This document shows, piece after piece, positions 24,978 to 37,472 of a DNA stretch of 64,000 nt. The notes beneath the pieces are model-generated. The model worked only from the letters and a program-made list of their open reading frames with translations, made no database searches and had not been told where the DNA came from. Where the stretch lies: the NCBI GenBank assembly GCA_014706295.1, contig JACSVZ010000002.1, forward strand, positions 54,722,660-54,786,659, given 5' to 3'. Source of the stretch: Lycocorax pyrrhopterus obiensis. Lineage: Eukaryota > Chordata > Aves > Passeriformes > Paradisaeidae. Position 1 is the first letter of the stretch; each line of letters starts with the position of its first letter. A program made the translations under genes and the position numbers.

Positions 24978-25961
24978 ACCTGTTTTCTACAGCTGTTGTA
25001 TTTTGCAATACTGCACTGCAAGAGAAGTCACAAGAAGTCCTGATGTGCACACCACCTAACTCACTTTGCCTTGGCTTTTAAGTTTTACTTACGAAAAAAA
25101 ATTCATCTCCTAAAAAGAATTAATACCCATTTTGATAATTATTACTAACCATAGGATGACAATTGCTCTATCTTCTTATCAAAAACTTTTAAAGAAGGGT
25201 CAGTAATCTCTCTGTGAGTTCATAAAATGCTCAAAACCAAACCAACAAAATTAATTTGTATAAATCAGCTGATGCAGATCAAATCACATTCCATTTCAGA
25301 GAGAATACAAAATAATCCTGCAATCTTTTGAATGCTGCTTTAATGTAGACTCCTTTCAAGAACTTTAGAAACTAGCATTCGAACTGTAATAGCCTGTAGA
25401 ACATTGTAAACAGCTTATTTTAGAAAGAAATCACATCACTTCTAAAATAGGGTTCAGGTACTGACCAGCAATCAAATACGGTGAACCAACTGAGTAACAC
25501 AGTGGAAGTTTTCCCCTAAGGTTTCAGCTTTTCTTAGAGGATTAAGGTCCGGAAACTCAATTTTTTCAACTAATATATTATCTATAAAGGGTGGTCTCTT
25601 GCTAGCTGGCTCATCATCATGCCAAATCCTAGCACTTTAAAGTACATCTATTTGATAGCTAGAAATTATTGGCCAGAAAAGAAGAGAAAACAACATCCAC
25701 CTGCAATTAATCAAAAAAAGGGGATTTTTTTCCCCCATCATTACTTTCTTACCAAAAAAAAAACCAACCCAGATTCAAATACTCTATATTAGAAAAGGAA
25801 TTTGCTTTATTGTAGTGTTGTGAAAAATCCATTAATCAAACTGAAAGGTAAAGAAATTGCATTTTTACTTTTGTAATGTTTTAATACGAGATTCTTCTAT
25901 TAAGAAACATAGCTTAGGACACTATTTCTCAGAGATTGATCCTTCCTTAGGAACTCAGAAA

Positions 25962-26080
25962 ATCTTGGTCCTAGTTCTGTGCCTGTCAGGCTCCCTAAGT
26001 GACCTTGGACAAGCTAGTTAATCTCTTGCTAACTCATTTCTCCATCTGTAAAGTGGAGATAATCGTAATTCCTTTGTCTT
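25962..26080 (+). mobile_element. MIR-like ancient SINE remnant
   Basis: The plus strand keeps the MIR core order: a TCCTAGTTCTGTGCC-like start, GTGACCTTGGACAAG, TTAATCTCTTGC, then CATTTCTCCATCTGTAAAG and TGGAGATAATCGTAATTCC. MIRs are tRNA-derived SINEs that were active in early amniotes and mammals, and scattered old copies persist in bird genomes. The copy is heavily mutated and lacks the full tRNA-like head and LINE-like tail. Confidence 0.75.
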
Positions 26081-29000
26081 GCTTGTCTGCTAAGACAGTG
26101 TGTTTGGGAATAGGAAATGTTACAGACTGTGCTCATACTTCATGCAGCCCAGTGGCCTTAGCCTGTCCTTCTAGATCCTTTCCTAACATCCACTCCTACT
26201 CTGCATCTTTTTTATCAATTTCATCTTTGTTTTGCAGGAGCAGAGGGAGCTCTCAACTGCTCTAGGATGGTAAAAGTGAACAGCCAGTCTGTCTGCTGAT
26301 CTCTGATTTGATTCTGACACTCCAGTAAGGCACTATGTCATGGAGGGTAGGCAAAATTACTGTGCTAAAATACAGACTGACTAAGGTGTTAGAGAAGCCT
26401 GGATATGGAAACATCTTTGAAAACGGTAGTTTTTAAAGTTGTCCTTTCCCTAGTTTTTTAAATCAGTATTACTTAAAAGCATAGGCAGCCAAGTTGGGAG
26501 AATAATTCATGCTTAACAGATTTATTTAATGCATTTTTATTTTCAGTGTTGTCTCTATTGGTAAAAAGGAGCTATGCATATTTCAAAAAGACTACATTAA
26601 TGGCAGAATGGTAAAGGCAGCAAACAATAAAGCTTCCTTGACAGCTGGAAGAGGAATAAGTGCTGTCGGTTTCACTAGAGATTCAGAAATCTCCAATGCT
26701 GCTACAAGCAGAGTGGGGGACCGAGAGCAAGTCTGGCTGTTGATGAACAGTAGCGAGTAATGCTACCCCATGCTTTATACTTTAGTCTTTTTCACCAAAG
26801 CTAAGGACCCTATAAATCCCCATTTCAGCTGATCGGTACCGTGTTGTTTTCTGGAAAGACTTTCTTTCCTCTTGCTGCCCTGGCCCAGTGGCTTCATGGT
26901 CCTGGGCTCTCTGGAAGGAATTCATGAAGAAAAAGCAAGGACAATTACTGGTATAGCAGCTAGGCCCAGTATGAGAGTCCAGAGGGTGGAGGACTGGACT
27001 CCATCCAGCTTGGGTGGATGTAAAGGAAATTGGGGTAGAGGAAATGTACTGAGAATGGGACCCTCTTAACAAAAAGGTGAGGGTTTAGCTCTACAAGGGC
27101 ATTCTGCTTGTGAAATTATGGCAGGGTGAGGGGCAAGCTGGCACTATGTATCTATGGCACACATGCTTGGGCACTTCTATGTAGCACTTGCTTGTTCTGC
27201 TGCTGTGTCTTTAATTCTGGTCAGCAGTAGGAGGGAGAAAAAAAACTAATTGCTATGAACATTATTTGCATTTAGGAGATCGCATGCTAAAGGTTATGCT
27301 GAGGTTTTCTGTAGACATGCAGAGCAAGAGCAGTGAAGTCCTGGCTCTCTACAGTTACTGGCAGCACTCAACCGCTTCCTGCAGGCTAGAACCAGGAATG
27401 AGCATTGTTTTCAATATTTATAGAATGCTTTTATTTCTCCTATATTTAGATACTGGCTTTAGTTTCCCTAACTGCTCCTGCAGCCAATTTCTAGAATTTG
27501 AATGAATTCCAAGCAGCCACAGGGAGTGTGTGGACTCAGTCTGTGGGGCCCGATGGGATGCAGGATACAATACTCCTCATGCTCAGTTTGGCAGCCTGGT
27601 GAGATTATCTTCCACCACTTGCCAGTGGCAGACATGACAAACACAGCCCCTTTGTGCCATTCATGTATTTGGGACCCCACATACACATTTCTCATTACAG
27701 CAGCCAATCCATAAGCTTTTCCATTTTGAAGAAGATCGCCCCAAGTTGACTGTGACATCGATAATTGATGTACCCTAGTAGCTGCAGGCAACTTCTCCAC
27801 ACATCTTAGATGCTTTTGTCCCTTTCTTAGTAAGCCCACTGCTTTGAGACTGGCTGATCAGTTTTCTCACATTTAGACTGTTACATACAGAAGTACCAAT
27901 GTTCCTTCTTAATACACCAGGGAGAGACATCAGGAGGTAGAACAACTTTCATTCTTACGGGGGTGTGTTCACCCAGTGATTTGTCACTGCTACCTAAGAG
28001 AGAAAAACAAACACAAAACTGCCAAGCGTATAATCCAAGTCCCAAAGCACTTGGTATGGAGACACTAATGCTATTTTTAAAGTTGGAGTGTATCTTGTCT
28101 TGCGTGCCCAATTTAATACAAATGTACACTTTCCTTCTCTGGTCAAATAAGAAATGCCTGAGGGAGTGCCTCTTTCAGTAAGGCCTGCCAGTGCCAGACA
28201 CTGATTTACCAGTCATGGAAAGGCTTTTGTGTTTCCGGGGTCAAATCTTGCCTTACTCTGTGAAAGGCTTCTCAATGTCACCTGGCAGGGAAGACTCTGA
28301 ATGTGATGCTGTGCCAAGAGCTCTACTGATGTTTCTCATGTGCAGAGTGTTTAAGAGAAACTCAAGGATGAAAACAAGTCACAGTCATAAAGTTCTAATT
28401 GTGCTATGAAGACAAACTTCCCAAAATTCACAGTCACTAAAATCAATCTCATTTACACTGCTTTCGTACTATGTATTGCACTTGACCTTCTACAGAGTGG
28501 GATCTGATTTACCCTAGCATGATGCATTAGACTTAGTGTTTGATTCAGGACTAGCCAAAAATATGACTAATGTTATCAGTGGAAAAAGGAAGATCACATG
28601 TTTGCAATCACTTTGCAATGAATACTGATGAATATTGAACATATTTAATTAATGTGCTGTCCTTTTATGAGGCCTTCATAAAAGTTAGGTATAAATGGAA
28701 GTATGAATCAAACATCGGGACACTGCAAATAGTGCACAAAGCAGGGCATTGCGAATTATTAGAAAAAGAAAGAAGTGCTTCAGACTATCAACCTATTTCC
28801 TGCAACTAATTTAAGCAAAGGCATTATCTGAGCTCTGTTTTATCAAGCATTGTTTGAGATCTCTGGTTTTCTCTATCATAACACTCTATAACCTCATTCT
28901 TAGATCTTATAGTGTTCCTAGGATATAAAATATTTGTCCAGTCTTATTTGAAGACTAAGAAAGAGGGTTTCCTGAAAAAACTTAAATCCAAGTGTGCAGA

Positions 29001-29375
29001 CAGTCTTGACACTTTGCTCCTTCCTCCTGTGTGTTCTCCTTTCCTAGAAAGTAAGAGACAGGAGATCTGTCTTGATCCACTCAGATTTTGCTTTAGTTTA
29101 TTTCTGTTCATTTTAGGGTCCACATGAATCCACTCTTTCTTACTCATGATAATCAAGAACAGAGCAAAGGGAATACACAGAGAAAGCACTACTGGCTAAG
29201 AAATAGTCTGTTGAGAGCTTCAAGAAATATCTGCCTTAAAAGATCAGAAGAGAAATGCAAGCATGAGCACCAAATAGTTTAATATAAAATTAGGAAAAAA
29301 GCATCTAAATTAAGCTTACTGTAATGCTCTGTATCAACACAAGGGAAATGTTCCTTGCAATTTCAAGGATTTTCC

Positions 29376-29640
29376 CCCCCATTGACCTCGTTCGTAATCG
29401 ATGAGCTGCAGACGTACAGGTATTTCTGAGCGATGGAGCAGATCAGAAAAAAATCTCCTGTTAGTATCATAGCATGCCACTAACATTGATGTCTTAAAAA
29501 AATTCAAGTGGAGGCTCTGGTGGCCCCACTAATTGCAATCAATGAGATATTGCACTCTTAGTGTTAGAGCATGATCATGGAATTTAATATTCCTTGACTT
29601 TGCTCCCCATATTATGGGCTATTAACAGGGAATCAAAGCA
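29376..29640. promoter_or_regulatory. Candidate conserved non-coding element D
   Basis: A high-complexity block with several CpGs at its left end (29384-29420) and homeodomain-type sites in the middle. TAATTG at 29530-29535 overlaps the palindrome ATTGCAAT at 29532-29539, followed by ATCAATGAGATATTGC. It has no repeat or coding signature. Function is inferred from texture and site density. Confidence 0.3.
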
Positions 29641-32600
29641 GTGTCCTAACATAATGGCTATAACACACAAATATTAACTAGGAATATGGCAGTCCAATCT
29701 AATGGAATATGTCCACTATTTCAGGCCTTTCAGATAGAGTAAGAGTGGAGGAGTACAGTCAAACTCTTGAAAGGTTACAGAGTATTACACAACCTTCTTC
29801 TTCTAGAAATAACATGAAACCATTTATCCCTCCACAGTAAAAGGAGGTGAAAACCTGCCTCCTCCATGATATTTTGTCATTTCCATAGCCTGTTCTAGCT
29901 ATAAAAAAGCCAGAATTAAGGTAAAACACTTGAAACTTATGAATTCCCTGAAACTACCAGTCAGCTTTCGTATGTGAGTGATTTGCAGCCAGAGATTTGA
30001 TTCAATTTGTCTTCTGTTTGAAATGCTTTCACCTCTGCCCATTTCCAGGAATTCTAGATATTTTACTAGCACAGATGCCAGTGGTGGAGAGGTGTACACT
30101 GTAATCAGGAGCAGGTGGAGTCCTATCCAAGCCCATCTAGTTCATGCCGATGCCACCATGAAGAGGCAGCAGTATGGTCTTCAGTGTAAGCCATGCCTGA
30201 GATCCTGCATGTTTACTTGGGTGGCTCATTGCCTTTAATGCCCTGCCATAGTGCCTTCACTCTTCCTGGCACTGAAGCTTGCCCCGTGAATCCTTGCCTT
30301 GTTATATCGACACCTCTGCAGTTCTACTTCTGCATCTGCAGGGCAGACCAAGCCTGGACCACCTTGCATTGCTAGAGGTCTTAGATTCCACAGGGAAAGA
30401 GGTTTATTCTGAAACACCTGGAAAGAACAAGGAAGAAACTCCTGTTTCTAGACAGATGTGCTGCTTTGCACATAACTGCAGACTTCTCTTATCCCATCCC
30501 CAAGAGATGATCAGCACTGCAGTTCTATAGCACAAGACTCTGAAGGAAAGCACTCTGCAGATGTATGTTCACTTTGAGAATTCCCTATCTACCTGGCTGG
30601 TAATGAATCTTAAATTTTCTCGAGATCATTGCTCATCACCTGAACGGGTACTGAAGAGTAAATGAAAATACCCATCCATTGAAAAAAAAAAATCATTTAA
30701 TGGCTGAAACAAAATGCCATCACTGCTGTGATAACAGAAGGTTTAAAGTGCATTACTGTCACTTCTCTATACACTTAAGGGCTGGCTACTGGGTCAGAGG
30801 GTGCAGCAGTCCATGTAATCTCCTGAATGGAAAAAAATTAGGCTCAAAGTGCCAAATAGACGCCCACAACATAATATCAGGTAAAACAAACACATACCTC
30901 CTATTCCCCCTCACCAAATGTTAGAGAAATAGAGAGAAATTCCAGTCATTTCTCATTACTGTGAAGGTCAGCCTAGCTGGGAAAATTGTTTCTGCTTTAC
31001 AATTCCCCAAACTGTAGAAAGCAGTTAGAGTTCTGGACAAAAACTAATGTTGCATTCAAAGGGAAAAGAGGCTGATATGGCATTGCTGCAGTAATAAGAG
31101 AATTTTTTACTCTTTCCACTTCCCTGTGAACCTAATCAACTGTGACATGAGAAAATATACTGGGTTCACCCAGCCAGAATCTGACTGCCACCTGAAAATG
31201 TCCTCAATATTCCACTGTTTGGGAGTTTACAATGATCCTTCCGACATCAATTTTGTACATGTACATCAAAATGCCATTAGAAATGCTTACAAACACGTCC
31301 TGCTCACAGGCCTCCACTCAGACTCCAATCGAAGCCAGGCTGTAAAGACTCCCCCGTGGTTGACTAAAGGTTTCTTTTGATTACTCATATGAAAGCATTT
31401 GGTTATGGAAAGGCATCTTGGGGGAACCTGAGGGATCTAAAGATCTCCCCCCTGACCTCCCTTGTGAGCGCACTTGAACGTCATTAGAAGCAACATATAT
31501 TGAAGGTACTTTAAAACCTGCCTTTAACATTTAATTAATATCTGTTGACTTATCATGTTTCTTCATTCTCCTTGAGGTTCAACAAATAAGCCACACTTCC
31601 AAAGGTTGCAAGTATGTGGCAAGGAGCAGGAAGTTGTACTGAAAGGAGAGAATGAGAAACCATGGTCTATTTATTCTGTCACACTCAGTTACATGGATGG
31701 GTATGTTCCAGCCTTCATATACATGAACTATTTTGTGCAAACACCACATACATGATGCAGCTGTAAATTAATTTAGCTTTCATAAATGCTTGGCATATTT
31801 AACACATTATTTAGTGCCACTTTTATTATTTCTCAGTGATGAAAAGCTGAATAAATCTAATGCAACTGAACAAAATATTATCACATTCTTCTTTTGTTCT
31901 AATATTTACAGGAAATATTGCAAGTGGTTGACATATAAATTGAGCATTTGACTGACTTTAATAACCATGTGATCAATAAGAAGTGGTATTTTTACAGCCT
32001 AAGTTCAATTTTTAAAGGGCCAGGGGTCATGGATCTTTATCAAAACAATAAGGCTAAAACTTTATTTTCAGAACCTGTAATTCCTCTTATTTTAAAGTCT
32101 GTATTGACCTCATATCATTAGAAGTCAAATTTTGCTCATAAAGCTTCAAACCTATTGGAGCTAACATTTTGATATTTGGGGATTTATTTTATCTGTACTT
32201 TCTGGAAGAATTTCAACACTTCCTTATATTACAATTAGTGTTGAGAGATAGAAAGTCACTTATTACCTACATTGAAGATTATTCCTTTTGCTTGGAAGAT
32301 ACCAATTATTTTTAAAAAACTCTGATCAATCTGAATCATATATATGCTCCCTATGTATCTTATGTTTCTGAATCAGTTCTGTTTCCCCCTTAAAGTAGCT
32401 TAGGAAATATCTCTTCAGTTTTCATGATTATAAAACGAAAATCAGCCAGATGCAGTCCAAACGCCAGGCAGTCATCACAGGAAAAATAGTGCTCATGTTA
32501 TGCTAAAGTGGCAACTCTCCCATCCAAACAACTGATAGAATATCATGTAACCTATACAATCAGCCCCTCTTCTCCCAAGAGAGAACAAAGACAAACCAGT

Positions 32601-34810
32601 CCTAGTTTACATCTGGAGTATTTACCCAGCTCCTTGTGGGCTTGCCCAGCACTGATAGACATTTTTCATTAAAATTTGCAGCAGGCAATTCTCAAACAGA
32701 AAAGATGTTATACATAGTAAGTTACAGTCTTGTAACACTTCTCTGCTGCTGTTTAAAATTGTTTCCTTAGTAATGTTACCATGCACAGTGGGACAAATAG
32801 GAGGATAAGTTCTCTTTCTGGCCTGATGAACAGACAACTATTTATATTTCAAGATGGAAAAGTAAAAGCCCTCAAGCATGTATTATTCTGCCAAATCAGG
32901 GCATTCACAAGCATGTGGAGACCCTGGTTGAAGCCTCATGTCTGAAACAGGTGCAGTGAAAAGCTTGAACCTGAGGCGAAGATACTATTTTATGAGATGA
33001 TTTAACTAGATGCCATGAATAGATTTGCTTTTCAGTGAATCTACAGTTCTCAACAAAAAATAATGAAAAAGAGGTCTTCAGTTGTCCAGCTGTTAAAAGA
33101 ATGCTAGAAATTCTGCAAAGGAACAAGTTATAGAAAAATGAGAGTGGTTATTTCCCTGATGATTATAAACCTCAGCTCTTTAGGTAAATCTCATTTGCTC
33201 AGTGCAAGACCATCTTACTGGTATGACTGACTTTATTTCATAGGCAAATCCCGTATCTGTCAGAAGTGGGAAGTGTACTGATCTTTTCTTTCTCCTCCTT
33301 AGGTCATTATGCCATTTCTTGAAGTGCTAAAGCACCCCATAGAAATTTAAAAACAGCACCCTAATGTGAAGTTTATATTTTATACTTGGATTAATTTACA
33401 ATATTTTGTTACAATTGTTTTTTCAAACAGGCTTTAAAATATTTGGTGGAAAAATTTATTACACTATTATTCTTTCCATTGGAATTGAAACTTTTTAAAA
33501 AGTGGTGGGCATTTTGATTGTGTTTAGTAAGTGTCTCCTTCCATAACTTCCCAAAGAAAGTGTTTTGGTATTGAAATTTCCCAGTTTTAAGCTCTTTACT
33601 TTGAATCAAATTTCTCAAAAGGCATGGGGTTCATGTGCATATGACAAAGCAAAATGAAGGAAAGCAGATTTAACAGTTTTATTTTATCCATGCAAAGTTT
33701 TCTCAGTTGCCCGGCTTTTATTGTTTTCTTTTTCTGGTTTGAAGTATTTGTAGAGATGATGGAATATCCTTGAGTCTGTTTTTATGCCTAATCCTTGCAA
33801 TAAGACTTTCTCCTGTGAAGAAATTACAAAATCAAACTGAGCATGTCCAGAAAAACATCCACAGATTTCAATATCTGTTGCTGAGATTTTCTCTGAAAAG
33901 AAGGCAATTTTTTGAAGTCCTGGCAAGCAAAGCAGCATCTGGTTGACCTTCAAACTTCCAAGTGAGGCTATAACCTGGACTGTGATCTTACATTTTATGG
34001 TTTGGAGTAAAGGATATTGTTAGTCTACAGAATCAGATTAAGACTTTCAAAACCACACACTGAAGATGAGGCTTGCGTGTCCTTACTGATTCATGAAGGT
34101 AAATGGAGATGATGTACACTAGTGCTGAGCATTTTTAAGCCCTGTTTAGGCTGATGGTTGTCAAGGAATATAAAGCCAGAGAGCTGGGAGACATGCTACA
34201 TTTCACTAGGTGGTTTGAGGTTTCTTGGTAGGTTTTCCATATATATGAATGCTATACAAGTCATGGTTACAATGAAATAACTGCATGGTACTTTGTGCAA
34301 AATGGCAGTAATGACTTTTTCATAAGTAATAGCCACACCAAAGACATTTCAGATATATATGCTGACATTTCTAACCATTATCCTCATTTTTATTTTGTGA
34401 ATAATTGCTCTTTCTTTATGGGACTGCTTCTTTTTCTGCTGACTCCATTCCCCTTTCAACCCGCAGACCCCTCAGATAAATATCCCAGGGATATCCTCTC
34501 CGTGTTCCAACACACAAGGTAGTTTAATGATTTGTGAAAGCATCTGTTTCAGCCTTTAAATAATTTATACCATTCTATGTTTTCATCAGAAAACTGTGGT
34601 AAATGTCCCTTATAGAAATAACAGGTAAACTGTTCTTGTAGCTTACACTTTATACAACACTACATTTGAAAATAAACAAACAAAAAAGGAATACCTGTTT
34701 GATAGGATCACTTATCTTTGGGAGACACAGTTATGTCTGTAGAAGAATCAGGCTCTTTTGCTAACAGGCGAGCTAAAACTTATTACTATGGTTCAGCCAG
34801 CTATATATGA

Positions 34811-34838
34811 AAAACAAACAAACAAACACACAAACAAA
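34811..34838 (+). repeat. Imperfect CAAA tetranucleotide repeat
   Basis: About seven units of ACAA/CAAA with a CACA interruption. Confidence 0.85.
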
Positions 34839-36769
34839 TATCAAAAGGCAGATTTTTCACCTCTCCGCCTCTCTTAGGTATTTGGGCTGCTCTTGTGACC
34901 CACAAGCAATTACACACCCCAGGGCAAAGCGAATGTGCAGTTGCCTTCAAAGCCTTTTATTTTTCTTTTAGTTGCTCACCTGGTGTCTTGATAGAAACTT
35001 CCTATGGGTCAGACCTGGCTCAGAGACCATCAGTTGCATAGCTTTGATCTAAATGTGCTTTACTGCCTCTTCTACTTTCCTCTTGTTGGACCACTGTAGA
35101 CTGACTGTCTTCACACAAAGTTTTGTACTTTTCCTACTATTTTCCTTAGTGTGTTTTTACCAACATAATCCTCAGTATCATTAAACTAATGTAAATATGA
35201 ATTGCTTAGAGGACTTACAAAGTCCTTATTATAAAGTTCCTTAATGCTGATATATTAATATACCCATCTGTGAAGTTATAAATTTAAGAGATCGGTAACT
35301 CAGATATAACACAGGATATTGCACAAACCAGGATGGCTTGGGCTGACCTTAGTCTGAATTTTGGCATTTGAAAATTGTCAGTTTCCTGTGATAAAACCTA
35401 TAGACACGAGCAAGGCTTTTCTAAGAAATGCAGAGGTTGAAATCTGTATCTTTATTCCTTTGAGGGCTAAATAATAATTTCTACAGTTCATATCAATGGT
35501 AGTGACTCAGCCCTTCTGAAAATTAGATCAATGCTTATTCAAGAGACCAGCATTAGACTTTTTCACAGTATTATTTAATTTTAACTTGTCTACACTCCTT
35601 TAGTCCAAAGGCAAATAGAATATAATTACACTAGGATAGGAAAAATTAGATAATGTTGTAGGCAGCCTTACATTCAAAAATCTCTTTTGTCACTTTCTCT
35701 CAATAACTCTGTCAGTGACATACCATTGTATGTCTCAGTCATAATCAAGTGAGATGAAGATTATTCCAAAAAGTAAATGCGTGAGGAAACAACAGGAGAT
35801 ACACATCAACACAAAGGATGCAACAGCCCACAGCGCATGTACTAAGGCAAAGGTATTCACTGGCTCACTATCATAACCACTGGGTTTAAGCCTCTTTTCA
35901 CAGATTTCAAAGGATGTTTTAAATTAGCTTAAATTGTTGTATGATCAGATTTGATTAAGAGATGGTTTCTGTTGGACCTCAGCATGCTGAGTAGTGCCAA
36001 CTTTGGGAACAGTGTAATGAAAAGAAAATGAATGGGAATAGGAACACATTCCGTGTTCTAGCATTTCCGTATTCTTCTGAACCTTGATGTAGCCAAATAT
36101 CTTTATATCCACTTCTAAACAAGATTAAGGCTACAATAACTCAAAGGTATATGATGAACATATTAACCAGCGCAATAGTTTACTACAAACTTAAAACACT
36201 GCACCAAGATGATACAGACCTTTAATTAAATCAGTTCTCTACACCAAAGTGGTGGTTATGTTGGCTTAATTTCTGTATATACATATGCCCTCCATAAATA
36301 CTTTACTAAATATTTGTTTCATGGCAGGATTAAGCTTCAGAAGCTTCCCTCTGCTTTTGAAAAATTAATGTGAACATTTTGGAAAAAAGAAAAAGATAGT
36401 AAAACACATACAGACCACTCAAATTCTGACTATCCAGCCCCAGGAGTTGTTCTTATACATCTGTAGTTAACTGTGTTAGCACCTCTTAGCTGTTTTCCAT
36501 TGCCTACACTTTACTGATGTTGCTACAGATTAAGACTGAGTTTTAAAGCTGTTTCTATCACTAGTGAGTGCTTGTTCTCAACATTTTAAAGTGAAGATGT
36601 GAACAAATCTTTGAAAAGTGACTGAATACTTCAATGCCAATATATTTTGCATGTAAAATATAAAAATCTCTCTGTGTTTCATTTGAAATCTGATAAATAT
36701 TTATTATCAATGCTGTTTGCTTTTAATCTGTTCAGGATATCATTCCTCCAGCTCCTTAGTACTTAAACA

Positions 36770-37010
36770 AAAATGGCATTTACATTACAATATTGCTTGC
36801 CAACAATCTCATTTTCTGGTTTAGTCAGCAGCCTTCATGCTTGATTAGTCTTTAATTATACAAATACCTACATATTAAAAAAGTTTTCTTTTTTCCATAC
36901 TTTGAGCATGTAATTATTTTCTCTTGCATGCAATAACCTTTAATTTTAGGATTAAGCAACTGATTCTCTTTAGTATGGATGGATTTTTTCAAGTGTTAAA
37001 GCAAATTTGG
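36770..37010. promoter_or_regulatory. Candidate AT-rich regulatory element E
   Basis: Two TAATTA homeodomain cores (36853-36858 and 36911-36916) and the perfect palindrome TTGCATGCAA (36924-36933) fall within about 80 bases. TAATTA and TGCAT-type sites are the kind bound by homeodomain and POU proteins. AT-rich DNA yields TAATTA easily by chance, so support is modest. Confidence 0.22.
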
Positions 37011-37359
37011 GTATTGTATTACGAGTAGGAAAATTAACTTTAGGAAAACCTTTCATTAGTGCATTTGACAGCACACTGAGCAGCTGACAGAAACTTCAAA
37101 ATATTCAATATACTTGAAAACAAAATGGATAACAATTCTATGTCCTCTGAAGTCAACAGCAATACTACTCTGAATTCACTAGTCTCAGCAAGAGAGTGAT
37201 GGGGGCTATGCAATTCCTCCTTTGAATATTCCTTGCTTTTGTGGTATTAGTGTTGCAGCAGTACCCAGAAGCCCAATGCAAGATCAAGGCCTCATTGCAT
37301 TATACCAAAAACTGTAAAGGTTTTTAGTATAAAGTGATCAAACAGTGGTGGGAGAATCA

Positions 37360-37472
37360 ACAAAGGAACAGAAAGGCGAAGTGACATCCCAGACAGTGAC
37401 AGACCTGGGACTGCAGTCTCATGCTCCTGACTCCAACAACATATTTGCTAGAGCACTTTGCTTCCTGATGCA
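37360..37472 (-). mobile_element. MIR-like ancient SINE remnant, minus orientation
   Basis: The plus strand shows the reverse complement of a MIR core: GAACAGAAAGGCGAAGTGAC, ATCCCAGACAGTGACAGACCTGG-like sequence, GACTGCAGTCTCATGCTCC, TGACTCC and a final AGAGCACTTTGCTTCCT. The order matches MIR read backwards. It is diverged and truncated at both ends. Confidence 0.65.
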
